Assembly (NCBI GenBank): GCA_963576565.1
Contig: OY755038.1
Location: 136,867,624 to 136,931,623, forward strand
Direction of reading: 5' to 3'
Source of the DNA: Aspidapion aeneum
Taxonomy: Eukaryota > Arthropoda > Insecta > Coleoptera > Brentidae
Length of the DNA: 64,000 nt
Part shown: piece after piece, positions 12,645-23,163 of the stretch
Numbering within the stretch: the stretch's first letter is position 1
Layout: each line of letters begins with the position of its first letter
Notes under the pieces: generated by a model
Told to the model about the DNA's origin: nothing
Seen by the model: the letters and a program-made list of their open reading frames with translations, nothing else
The model's database searches: none
Made by a program: the position numbers and the translations under genes

Positions 12645-13018
12645 TACAAAAGCAACAGCATCACTTTTTATGTAAATGCAATTGTCTTTTTCATGGCTGC
12701 CTTGATGTGTTAAGGAGATCAATTTAAGTATTTTAAACATTTAAGCGCATATATCTCCAAAAATAATGAATAAAATAATACAATGATATAAAATCAGGGA
12801 TAAAAGATCTATAAATATCTAAAATAATATACAGGGTGTTCCATTTAAAAATCCATCGACCTGTCAAATTTTGACATTTAGAATTTTTTTTTGACATTCC
12901 GACTTAAAAATTCTTAAACTTTGTAAAAAAATATGAAATGTTTGTATTTATTATATTTTGATATCTTTTCAAATAAACATTTTTAGTTATGGTGTAAAAA
13001 TATACGGGAAAACCCTGT
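12645..13018 (-). repeat. Right TIR of the mariner-like element
   Basis: Reverse complement of the left arm. The tip (GAAAACCCTG before TA) is at 13009-13018. A second internal ACAGGGTGTTCC motif at about 12832 corresponds to GGAAACATCCT in the left arm. Confidence 0.85.
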
Positions 13019-13020
13019 AC

Positions 13021-13545
13021 ATGGCAGTGCTTAAGGCTACCCTCCAAAAAAAGGAGCAGCTAGGGGCAGCAAATTTTTTGTTTTTTTAGTAAAATAGACC
13101 CCTCTCTCTAATATTCTGGTGGAGATTTTACTAAGCCTTGCTAAGCTTGTTTCTGCAGGCTTTACAAAGAAAAATAGAGACGAAAATAAACTATATTTCA
13201 AAACTTTTAAACCATAAAAATGGTTTTGGAATTAGGATATTACTAGTTGTTTTTAAAAGTGTAGTTAGTGGTTATGCCCACTTTATACCCACATACCCAA
13301 AAAGTGCTGCTTGTATTGTAATTTTTTTTATTTAAAAATACTCTAACAACACATTAATTTTTTTCCCTAAATATTTTTCAATTTTAGGGCTCTGTTACAG
13401 AAAAATACATTAAGACTTTTATTTTCAATTGCATTTTTTTTTATTAACTGGACTATCTACAATACATTTGGGTGGGTTTGGATATCATAATTTAAAAAAC
13501 ATATACAGGGCTAATGTCGTGCTAGCTCCATCATATAACCCATTG
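13021..13545. other. No recognisable feature
   Basis: AT-rich sequence between the mariner-like element and the gypsy fragment. An open stretch at 13138-13335 has no recognisable domain. Its right part could be eroded upstream gypsy sequence, but no match to Gag or protease was seen. Confidence 0.3.
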
Positions 13546-14577
13546 TGCGGCGATGCCCAACCGATAAGACAGCCCCCAAGAAGACTACCAATGGTTAAAC
13601 AAGTTCACAATCTCATTAACAAAATGCTCAGTGACGGGGTTCATCAAGTCCTTGGTCATCTCCTGTGGTGTTGGTCACTAAAAAGGATGGATGGAGATTT
13701 TGCGTCGACTACAGGAAACTTAACAATGTGACCAAGAAAGATAGTTGACCACTGCCAAGAATAGACGACACATTAACAACATTGGCAGGATCATTTTGGT
13801 TTTCTACTCTTGACCTAAAAAGTGGGTATTGGCAAGTAGGAATCTTTGAAAGAGATAAAGAGAAGACAGCATTGTCTGCTGGCAGTGGACTTTACCAGTT
13901 TAATGTTATGCCATTTGGCCTATGCAATGCCCCAGCAACACTTGAAAGACTAATGGAAGTTGTTCTACGAGGCCTTACTTGGAAAACCTGCCTAGTCTAC
14001 TTGGATGATGTCATAGTAATGGGGAAATCATTTCAAGACAATCTAGACAATTTACGAGAAGTATTTTCAAGAATCAGAAATGCCAATCTTAAATTAAACC
14101 CAAAGAAATGTTTTCTATTCCAAGAAAAAGTTGAGTTCCTGGGTCACGTTATTTTCCGAGAAGGCATCCATACTGATGATAAGAAGTTACAAGCAATAAA
14201 AGAATGGCCTCAATCTCGTAACAAACCTAAATTAAGAAGCTTTTTGGGTCTGTGTACATACTACAGACGATTTGTAGAAGGATTCGCCAAAATAGCGTCT
14301 CCATTACATAGACTTACAGAAGATAAAGCTTCTTACAGATGGAATACCGAATGTGACCAAGCATTTAGCAGACTAAAAGCAGCATTATGTTCTAGTCCGA
14401 TTCTCGCATATCCTATTCCAAAAGGTAAATTTATATTAAAAACTGATGCGAGCAACGATGGCATAGGAGCAGTACTCTCCCAAGTACAAGATGGAGACGA
14501 ACGGGTCATCGAATTTTTCAGCAAAAAGCTATCCAAACCAGAGAGAAATTATTGTGTTACGAGAAAGGAGCTCTTAG
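13546..14577 (+). pseudogene. Ty3/gypsy RT-RNase H fragment (left part)
   Basis: Reverse transcriptase of a Ty3/gypsy element with no detectable Gag or protease upstream. It begins near IRQPPRRLPMVKQV (about 13560), loses frame at about 13650 and has a stop at 13729-13731. It is then open from 13782 with STLDLKSGYWQVGI, GLYQFNVMPFGLCNAPAT and an intact active site LVYLDDVIVM near 14000-14010. The connection and RNase H start follow (FLGLCTYYRRFVEGFA, LKTDASNDGIGAVLSQV). The reading frame stops matching after TRKELL at about 14575, where a LINE tail begins. The remaining RNase H reappears at about 18200. Confidence 0.92.
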
Positions 14578-15239
14578 TTCAAATTCAAATTCAAATAATA
14601 TTTATTTACAGTTCTTTACCTTTATATTAACAATGTTTTCTTAAATCTTTATCGCCTTTGGAAAGAATGAAAAATAAATAGTCCTCTGCATTTTAAAGCC
14701 AAAACAATATCTCTTTTGTTTTCCCTTGGGCAAAGTTTTTTATTAAAACTAAAATGAGGTAAAAATTTCTTTAGCAATTGTCATATTACAAGTTCAAAAA
14801 ACCAAAAACTAATAATAATATACATTGTGTCAATATTATAATCATAATACTACAAATACTTAATTACCAATTATATCAAAATATATGTAAAAAAAATATC
14901 TAATATCTAAAATAGCTATATACTGCTTGCATGTTTAACTTTGTCAAGTATTGTCATTATTAAGTGCAAAAGTCAAATAATAAGTTTTATGGTGTCAAAA
15001 TCGGGTGATTAGTCAATATCGGGTTATTAGTCACATCAGATTTTTTTGTCTTGGTTGAGGGTTAGTGTCTTAAATTATTTTTTAACCTAATTTACAATTG
15101 TACCTAAATATTAACTTTCAAGTTTTGATTTTTTTATATTTATTTTTTATTAATGTTTAAGTCATTATATTATACATATTAGTTGCATAATACGTGTTTT
15201 TAAAATGTATCCAACTATGTACTGTTAATCTAGGAATTG

Positions 15240-16300
15240 TATTTAGCCAAGTTTTAACTTTTGTTTTAAATATGTGTTGTTTTGTAATACTTCTAATATC
15301 TTGTGGTACAAAGCCATATATCTGTGGAGCTAGGAAATAATAACTCCTTTGTGTCTGAGTTTTGCCTGTTTTCGGAATCCTGAATATTACGTTGTTTCTT
15401 CTAGTATTGTGCTCATGTTCAGGCTCTTCTAAATTGGTTTTGTTTTTATATTGTCGATTAATTACATGAATACAAAATAATTTTCTTAAGTCAAAAAAGT
15501 TGGTTTTTTAGTATAATGATTCAGTAGGGTATAAATATGGTTTTTTTATATATGACTTTTAAACACCATTTTTGAACCTTTTCTAGACTTGCCAAATAAT
15601 TATTCAGCACTCCTCCCCAATGATGTGGTTCTATTAAAGAAGAATATAAGATTTTTAGTTGAGGTAATTTAAAATATTTTTTTAGATGTTTTATTTTGTA
15701 AAGTAAAGACCTAACTTTATTTGTAACATAGTTAGTATGTACATACCAACGTAAATGACAGTCGATAAATACTCCTAGATATTTAATTTTTAAACTTTTT
15801 TTTATGTTTATTGTTTGACAGTTACATGATTTTTTGTTAAAAATTGTAAGGTTTTTAAAATGTGGTTGGTTTGATGCATATGAAGAAAAAGGTATGAAAT
15901 AGGTTTTTTGTAGTTAACGGTAAGATTTAATTTTTGAAGGTAATGAAATTTTTTCTAAATCTATTTCTGCCCGATATTTAACTTCGTTCCAATCTTTTCC
16001 TTCAAATCGGATGATTGTGTCATAACAGTAACTATCAATTTCTCCACTTATATCTTCTTGAAAAAGGTCCGAAATATAGATATTAAATAACACAGGGCCG
16101 AGGACAATTCCGTGTGGAACACCACATGTCTACTACTTGTGTACTATTTGACAAATAGTCTTTAAATAATTTAGAGTTTCTTAATAATATTGCATGATCA
16201 ACGATGTTAAATGCTTTGTAGAGGTCGATAAAAACTGCCAAAGAAGAAGTTTAATTTGTTTGTGATAAAATTCAGTTTTTGTATTTTTAATTAATAAGTT
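15240..16300 (-). pseudogene. LINE reverse transcriptase, decayed
   Basis: The minus-strand translation shows LAVFIDLYKAFN near 16200-16240. The PQG-type block is preserved as CGVPHGIVLGPVLFNIYI near 16060-16130. The catalytic Y/F-A-D-D box appears as SYCYDT near 16020, so one catalytic Asp is lost. Downstream are KYLGVFIDCHLRW near 15780 and a C-terminal tail with GFVPQDIRS near 15300. The order and spacing match jockey/CR1-type LINE RTs. Frame changes and stops are frequent. Confidence 0.8.
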
Positions 16301-16582
16301 TAATTTATTTCTACACTTTCTATATATTTTTCGAGGTTTTGTCCCATTGGTTCATCCAAAAACTTTTTATAAAGAACATTTTTAGTTTTATTGATATTAT
16401 TAACCCTGAGGTTATCCACGACGATTTTTTTTTGCTAAAATTCTGATAAATGGTTTTTGTGCAAGCTACAATTTTACTTTTTAAGGTTGCCATAAAATTA
16501 TCTGTGCTATTGTTTAAACTTTGTTCCTCAAAAACATTTTGCCATTTTTCGTTTTTAATTTCCTCTAGAATTTTTTTGTTGA

Positions 16583-17327
16583 TTAAAATGTTTTTTTATT
16601 ACTGTCCCGTGTCTCGTGTTTTCTTGAGAAAACTATCTGGAGAACTGTTATGTAGTGGTCTGTCACGTCTGATTCAAATACTATAGGTATCGTTTGCAAA
16701 CAATTTATGTGGATCTTTTTTCTCATAAATGTATGATCTAAACAATGTAAAATACCATTTTGCTGCCTGGTTCCCTTATTTATAGTTGATATGAAACCTT
16801 CCTCGTATAAAACATTCAAATAATTCTCCTTTTCCTGGTAATTATTCAGTATGTCTATGTTCATATCTCCCAAAATAAAGTGCAGATCACGATTTTTGCT
16901 ACAATCTCTGACATATCTGGAAAAACATTCAACAAAATCCCTTTCGTTCGTGGAAGACGATCTATAAATACCGGTAATATCTATGGTTAAACCAAAATAC
17001 TTTACTGATAATAAAACAGTTTTTTGAACACCAATTTTGAATATTTTAGAATTATATGAAATATTATTCTTTAAGTGAATTAAAACTCCATCATGAGTAT
17101 TAAAATCTGAAAGGTTTCTGTCAAGACAATGCAATGAAAATCTTTTGAAATCTGTTGAATGTTAACCAAAATTCATCAAAAATTTTTTTTAGACTGCTGA
17201 TATTTTGATGCACAATTTTAAAATCAAAATTTTTATTTTTATACAGCAAATTTTTGTATTGAGTTACATTGCTGGCAATAAAAGTTTCTATTTCATTTGT
17301 CTCAAAGTTCTGTATGTAGTTGTTCAT
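16583..17327 (-). pseudogene. LINE apurinic-type endonuclease domain, decayed
   Basis: This is the endonuclease/exonuclease/phosphatase domain that nicks target DNA in jockey/CR1 elements. The N-terminal block FKIVHQNISSLKK (near 17200) is in the reading stretch 17121-17327. The next stretch, 16583-17134, holds ITGIYRSSSTNERDF, ILGDMNIDIL (catalytic Asp/Asn region), CLDHTFMRK and the terminal SDVTDHYITVLQI (catalytic Asp-His). A frameshift near 17130 separates the two stretches. The core motifs are complete. Confidence 0.88.
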
Positions 17328-18199
17328 TTTTTTAAAAATTCTTTAAATTATGCCAAGGCAAAACAAAAAATATTAAAACTTAATAAAAGAAGGAAAAAAT
17401 AAAAAAATTATAAAAATTATTTGATTTTTTTTTAATTGACATTGAAAAAGAAGCAATTAATTTACTTTTAATTTTATCCCTCTATTAATGTTTTTTTTTA
17501 AATATACTCAATAACTATCGCAAAATAGACTATAGACTTACATACAGACTTAAAAATTCCTTTTGAATCTTGGAGAGATAAAAAATAACAGGTACCAAAA
17601 GCGAATATTTGTTTTTTACAAAAATAAAAATAAAAGTATTTCCCTAATACCACTACTGTTCATTAAAGTTGTTTTGAGATATTTAAAAAATAAATATTTG
17701 TCTTTTTCTATTTATTTTCTTAAAGTTTATTTATTTAACAATTTCAAAATTTTATTAATAACAAAAATAAGAAAAATATATCTTGGTATATAACTATTTT
17801 GTTAAACTATTTTATTAAGTTTATTAATATTAAGGCACCAAAAATATAATAAATCTATAATTATCGAGATCTTCTTGGCTTTTTTCCGCGGTTTCTAGTA
17901 TTGGCTGGACTGGGGGGGTGTATGTATCTTCTTGCTTTTGAGTTTTCTCTCTTCTATTTCAGTTAACATTTTTCTTGTTTCTATTTTTTGCGATTTTTCT
18001 CGGTTTCTTCTTCTGTGCCTGAGTATTCTTCATCTGATGTAAAATATTCTGAATCAGTTTCCTCTTTTTCTTCTAATTGTTTTGCTGTGTAGCTCTTTTT
18101 GCCAATTTGAAACTTAAATCCTTTTATTTTACAATCGATATTATTTTCCCTATTTTTTTAGGTGTTTTAATATCTTTTGTTCTTGTCTATCATGCGAGC

Positions 18200-18318
18200 A
18201 TAAATGCGTAGATCACTTTCACAAATATCTCTATGGACATGAGTTTCTGATTAGAACGGATCATGCTGCGATACAGTGGCTCGTGAAAATGAAACAACCT
18301 GTGGGGCAAGTCGCGTGC
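18200..18318 (+). pseudogene. Ty3/gypsy RNase H fragment (right part, beyond the LINE)
   Basis: The translation gives KCVDHFHKYLYGHEFLIRTD then HAAIQWL and GQVA. That is exactly the RNase H segment expected after the TRKELL at which the left gypsy part is interrupted at 14577. Similarity ends at about 18318. Confidence 0.87.
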
Positions 18319-18961
18319 ATAATAATGCAGATGCATTGTCCAGAAGACCTTGCCCTGAAGATTGTAAACATTGCAGAAGAATTCAAAATTGTTTTAGTTG
18401 GGTTATAGGGGTGAAGACGGTTAGGTGAAATGAAACCACTTTTTTTCGGCAACGTTTCGCTCCTGTGTTGGAGCTTTATCAAGCCCTACAAGGAACCGAG
18501 TTTATTAGGACACCGTCATGAAATTTAAAATAAACATGTTAAATTTTGATTGTCTAACCTTACAACTAAATTAAACAGAACAACTCTTACTCAAGAGCTG
18601 GTTACAATAGCGTCCAAAGTTTTACAGGGTGCGACTTAACATACCAGCAGGCCACCATGGTTTATAGATTATTAGAATTATTTTTTTGTTACAAAATATC
18701 TTTCTTATAACTAATTTTCCCTTTATGTTTTTTTTAATATTATTATACACTTTTGTGAGGTTATGTATGGAGCACTGAAATCTAACTAAGTGGTTACAAT
18801 CTATCAAATCTAACTAAGTGGTTAAATTATTAAAACGTGACTGAATTCATTGGGTCTGTTCAAAAACTTAGCCCAATGTTTATTTTGACCCTTTATGCTA
18901 AATCCACCCAAAATAAAACATTGACACACAGTTTTAAAATTTGTTAAAAACTTATAAAAAA
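18319..18961. other. Noncoding stretch, possible Penelope terminal sequence
   Basis: No gene was found. It contains a hammerhead-like motif (18446-18485, minus) and a short direct repeat of about 29-bp period at 18781-18826 (AATCTAACTAAGTGGTTA twice). Its position next to the left inverted arm suggests the terminal region of a minus-strand Penelope-like copy; this is inference. Confidence 0.4.
18446..18485 (-). other. Degenerate hammerhead-ribozyme-like motif
   Basis: On the minus strand a TTGATAA core-like segment is followed by a 5-bp stem GCTCC/GGAGC (18459-18463 with 18470-18474), a 6-nt loop and then GAAAC. This is the CUGAUGA-stem II-GAAAC layout of hammerhead ribozymes, which are known in Penelope-like element termini. 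The core deviates (G8 is A, and there is an extra A), so this copy is unlikely to cleave. Confidence 0.45.
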
Positions 18962-19444
18962 CTTCTTAAAAAACTTGTTAAAATTTGTAAAAAAAACTTA
19001 ATATTTTAAAGTACTTATCCTATTTTAAAATTATTTATATGATTGTTTTTTATGAGTATTACATATGCATAAAATTGACATAAAACCAGTTATAAAATTG
19101 ATAAAACAATGCAAAATTACATACAAGAAACATACACTCCACACACAATGCACAATGGAACATTTTAACATTTTCACTATCTATATACCTTTTTTTAATA
19201 CTTATTTCTAAAGGAAACTTGCTGCATCTACATTAATTTACAACCACCAAGATTCTGTGGAACTAGAGATTAATTTTTTTTTAAATAAAAAATGTGTTTT
19301 GAAATTTAAACTTAAGTTATTCTCACACGGAACAGACATACAGATAGGCATACCGACTTTGGTCATTTCAAAATAATAGTACATACATTTTTCCTAAGTA
19401 TTTGCACTATGTTCCCTGGGTTTCTTTATAAATTTGGAGAATGT
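18962..19444 (-). repeat. Left inverted arm of the Penelope-like locus
   Basis: This arm is the reverse complement of 21370-21859, matching over about 480 bp with small indels. Near 19394-19440 its minus strand encodes the same C-terminal peptide (FSKFIKKPREHSANT) that ends the GIY-YIG ORF. It is therefore the 3' end of an oppositely oriented copy. Confidence 0.9.
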
Positions 19445-20983
19445 TACTGTATATTGGGGCAAGCCCTTCAGTCTATATAATTTTACTGACACACAGCTGC
19501 CGGATGATGTGGAAACTGTTCTAAGCCTGGGCCCACAATTCGGCCTTCCAATCAAAAAACAAGACATCCCAATTCCAGAAATCATAAAGGATCTAGAGTA
19601 TTGCATTTCGGCACAAAACATTACTGAAGAAGAGAAGCATATCCTACGTGGCCAAATCACCAACATAATAACAAACTTCTATACAAACCATAACCATAAT
19701 CACACAAATCATAACGAATTAAAACATAAAATAAGATCCACAAAAAAATTCTTACGAGAGAACCCTGAAATTATGGTTAGTAAGTCTGACAAGGGGAATT
19801 GTACGGTAGTGATGAAATTAGAAGATTATACAACAAAAGTAACAGAAATGCTACAGCACGTTACAATCTATGAACTAAGTAATAAAGATCCCACTAGTAA
19901 ACTTCAAACTTGGGCTAACAAAATAGTTTTAAACCTAAAAAAAGATTACTTAATTTCTAAACAAGAAGAAGACAATCTAAAAACCTCTAACGCAGTTCCA
20001 CCAAAACTCTACTGTTTGAGAAAAACACACAAACCCGGGATCAATCTTAGGCCAGTAGTAAGTTGTCTTAACGCTCCAAGTTATAAAATAGCTAAGTATC
20101 TGCACAAGGTTCTTTTTCCTTTTACTTCCACATTCCATTATAACGTAAAAGATTCATTCCACTTTGCGGATCTAATTAAAAATCAAACAATTCCTGAAAA
20201 CTATGTCCTGGTCTCTTTGGATGTGGTTAGTCTGTTCACCAACATTCCAAAACAATTGGTAGTTGATATTGTCAGTAAATCCTACAAATTTATTTCTAAT
20301 TATACTGAAATTCCAAAAAATACTCTGATTGAACTTATTCAATACTGTTTCGACTCTAGCTATTTTTCATTTCAAGAAAAAATTTATTTACAAAAGGACG
20401 GGAGCGCTATGGGTAATCCTAGTTCGCCTGTGCTAGCGAATATTATTATGAACCATATAATAACTGAGGTTTTAAAACTGTTACCTTTGTCTATTCCGTT
20501 TTTGTACTGTTTTGTTGACGACACTGTTTTAGCAGCTCCTGAAAATCACCTTCAATTATTACTTGACTCCTTTAATAGTGTTCACCCTTCTCTGCAGTTC
20601 ACAATGGAGAGGGAAAAAGATAATAAGTTATGCTTCTTAGATACCGAGCTACAACATAATCTCAATGGTTCTATATCACTTAATTGGTACACTAAGCCCA
20701 CAAGTTCTGGCCGTGTTTTAAATTTTTATTAAAATCATCCCATGTCTAATAAACTAGGCATGATAACTGGATTATTACATAGAGCAACTACACTGAGCAG
20801 TTCTGAATTTCATCAATCTAATTTAGAAAGAGTTAAAACCTTATTGAAAAATAATAACTACCCGCTTAATTTCATTAATAGAGCAATAAGTAAATTTAAT
20901 AATAAGAGTAATAATAGGGATCAAAAAATTGGTAAAAAATATTATAAATTTCCATTTATTGATGGACTTTCTCAAAAAATAAA
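19434..20983 (+). pseudogene. Penelope-like reverse transcriptase, 5'-truncated and broken
   Basis: RT of a Penelope-like element (PLE). The open frame begins at the edge of the inverted arm, with no ATG in place, so the true N-terminus is missing. Motifs include SKSDKGNCTVVM, PPKLYCLRKTHKPG, RPVVSCLNAPSYK, LVSLDVVSLFTNIP, the GNPSSPVLANI block and the active site YCFVDDTVLAA (about 20510-20530). An in-frame stop lies at 20730-20732, just after RVLNFY. The same frame continues (NHPMSNKLGMITGLLHRA) to about 20985, where a frameshift leads into the endonuclease. Two lesions make it inactive. Confidence 0.93.
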
Positions 20984-21421
20984 TTGTTGTTTCAAGCTTT
21001 TTACAATTTAAAGAAAATGAGCTCAATATACACAAAACTCAAAGATAAAGTCCCACACGAAAAACAGTCTGAGTTAATTTATAAAATACCATGTGAGTGT
21101 CACAAATGTTATGTTGGACAGACTAAACAGTATCTTAAATCAAGACTTCAACAGCACAAAAATGATTGCAGAAACCATAAAAGATTTAAAGCAGATAAAA
21201 CTGCTTTGTCAAAACATCATTTTGATACGGTACATCAGTTCCAGTTTGATAAGGCTTCAGTTTTATCTAAGGAATCAAACACATATAAACGCAAAATCAG
21301 TGAAATGATACATATCAATCTTGAAAATACAGTCAACCTAAAAACAGACACTGAAAGGCGTTCATTCTCAACATTCTCAAAATTTATAAAGAAACCCAGG
21401 GAACATAGTGCAAATACTTAG
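20984..21421 (+). pseudogene. Penelope-like GIY-YIG endonuclease domain
   Basis: C-terminal GIY-YIG nuclease of the PLE, which cuts target DNA. It reads LIYKIPCECHKCYVGQTKQY at about 21075-21135, with the Cys-rich CCHC-like insert typical of PLEs, followed by SRLQQHKNDC and LSKHHFDTVH. It ends at 21421, and its last 50 bases lie inside the right inverted arm. It is out of frame with the RT; a +1/-1 break lies near 20985. Confidence 0.92.
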
Positions 21422-21859
21422 GAAAAACGTATGTACTATTATTTTGAAAAGACCAAAGTCGGTGTGCCTGTCTGTATGTCTGTTCCGTGTGAGAATAACT
21501 TAAGTTTAAATGTCAAAACACATTTTGTATAATTTTTTTTTAAATCTCTAGTTCCACAGAATCTTGGTGGTTGTAAATTAATGTAGATGCAGCAAGTTTC
21601 CTTTAGAAATAAGTATTTAAAAAAAAAGGTATATAGATAGTGAAAATGTTAAAATGTTCCATTGTGCATTGTGTGTGGATTGTATGTTTCTAGTATGTAA
21701 TTTTGCATTGTTTTATCAATTTTATAACTGGTTTTATGTCAATTTTATGCATATGTAATACTCATAAAAAACCAATCATGAAAATAATTTTAAAATAGGA
21801 TAAGTACTTTAAAATATTAAGTTTTTTTTAACAAATTTTAACAAGTTTTTTTAAGAAGA
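21370..21859 (+). repeat. Right inverted arm of the Penelope-like locus
   Basis: Contains the end of the GIY-YIG ORF and the 3' flank, inverted relative to 18962-19444. The outer ends read AAGAAG here and CTTCTT at the other arm. Confidence 0.9.
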
Positions 21860-22366
21860 GCATTGGTTTATACTCAAAATCCGTACTTGAATGAACCACC
21901 GAAAATAATTTAAATTGGCGCAAACTATTTACATTATTGAATTACACTGTAACGAAGTTACTAATTTTGTTCATCTATTTTTCAACGAATTTCTATTTAA
22001 GCACAGACAACCGAATATGGGTAATTATAATAATACAAATTACCTGAATGATAATTCAGATTTCCGGATAAAATTACATAAAAAAGGGAATAGAAACATT
22101 ACCTGGAATAAACTTGGATATTGTGTGCAGATTGGTTTAACTTTAGCTGTCTTACATAACTGAGGGTAGCTCGTAGAGACATTTTTGGTTGGTGGAAATG
22201 GCTTCATAAGATTTTCCTAAAATGGGAGTTCGGTAACCTAATCATGCCTGGTTAGTATAACCACTGGTAGCTAATTTCCTGGATCGTCCTCTGGATTGCT
22301 AAGTAATTAGTAATCCAGTATGATGATACAGAAGTCTAATTACATACAAATTTCCCGACACCCAGT

Positions 22367-22528
22367 GGAATTTTCCACAGTTTTCCGGGTGTTTAGTTGT
22401 ACTCGGTTAGAGACAAGAAATATGCCATGTAGTTGCTGCACTGAAGTCACTGTCAACCCAGGGAGTTCCCAGGTAATGAAACTGGTAGGAAAATCCCGGG
22501 TTTTCCCTCAGAAAAATCGGAATTTTCC
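22367..22528 (+). promoter_or_regulatory. Cluster of kappaB-like (Rel-family) sites in the GIANT LTR
   Basis: GGGAGTTCCC at 22461-22470 fits the GGGRNNYYCC consensus exactly. GGAATTTTCC occurs at 22367-22376 and 22519-22528. All three are conserved in the 3' LTR (59139-59148, 59233-59242, 59291-59300). Function is inferred from motif only. Confidence 0.35.
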
Positions 22529-23163
22529 ACTCAGGTCCCTTTCAAGGAAAACCACCGTTTATGTCACTATAATATACAAATATCAAAATAAACTTACCTA
22601 CAAATGATATGCAACAGGTATGTTTTTTCCACCTTCTAAGTCGGTTGAGGATAATTCTGGTTTTCCCGAGAAAAACAGGATTTTCCATAGCGAACAGGTT
22701 GGGCGTTATTTGGGAAAATGCAGATTTTCCCGAAGAAAACTAATCAGGTGAGAAAGTGAGGTTATTACACAGGTAAACATTGCATCAATTTTCCGGTTTC
22801 CCCAATGAAAATCATTATTTTTTCCACGAGATTTTCTCAAAACTTTCGATAAACTTCGGAAAGTTGCGGAGTACTCCGAACAGCAACTTTTTAGGCAATT
22901 TTTTATGAAAACTTCGGACAACTATAAATTCACGAACAAAATACCGTGGTGGATCACTTGCGCTGCTGTTTAGTTACGCGTAGTTACCTTATACGTAGCG
23001 AATCACAGTTCACTGACGGCCTTTCCGCCATTTCATACCTCCGATATCAAAACCAACCGGAAAATCTTTAGGAAAGAAATGTTAAATTTTATTGGTATTT
23101 CATGCTCTAGTTTTTTTTTTCTTCTTTAACTTTATTTCTTTCATATATGCCCGTTTACATTTA

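Larger units (their letters stand above)
11100..13018 (+). mobile_element. Mariner/Tc1-superfamily transposon with long TIRs
   Basis: The outer ends read CAGGGTTTTC and its complement, flanked by TA on each side (11098-11099 and 13019-13020), the TA duplication of Tc1/mariner elements. Inverted similarity continues inward for about 375-385 bp per arm. Between the arms is a degenerate transposase with recognisable catalytic blocks. The element is about 1.9 kb and is dead because of stops and frameshifts. Confidence 0.9.
14578..18190 (-). mobile_element. Jockey/CR1-like LINE inserted in the gypsy RNase H
   Basis: A minus-strand non-LTR retrotransposon. Its 3' end is at about 14578, marked by a short (TTTGAA)n-type tail of about three units. 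Going upstream on the minus strand there are an RT C-terminal region (15200-15450), an RT core (15500-16300), an AP-type endonuclease (16583-17327) and an AT-rich 5' part with an acidic Glu-rich stretch near 17990-18120 that may be ORF1 remains. The gypsy frame is interrupted at 14577 and resumes at about 18200, which sets the limits. I could not define a target-site duplication. Stops throughout make it inactive. Confidence 0.82.

Noticed and set aside
17563..17793. 76-codon plus-strand frame
   Set aside because: Low-complexity Lys/Ile/Leu-rich product of AT-rich DNA within the LINE 5' region.
22320..22607. 95-codon open frame present in both GIANT LTRs
   Set aside because: No domain; persistence in both copies follows from LTR identity.
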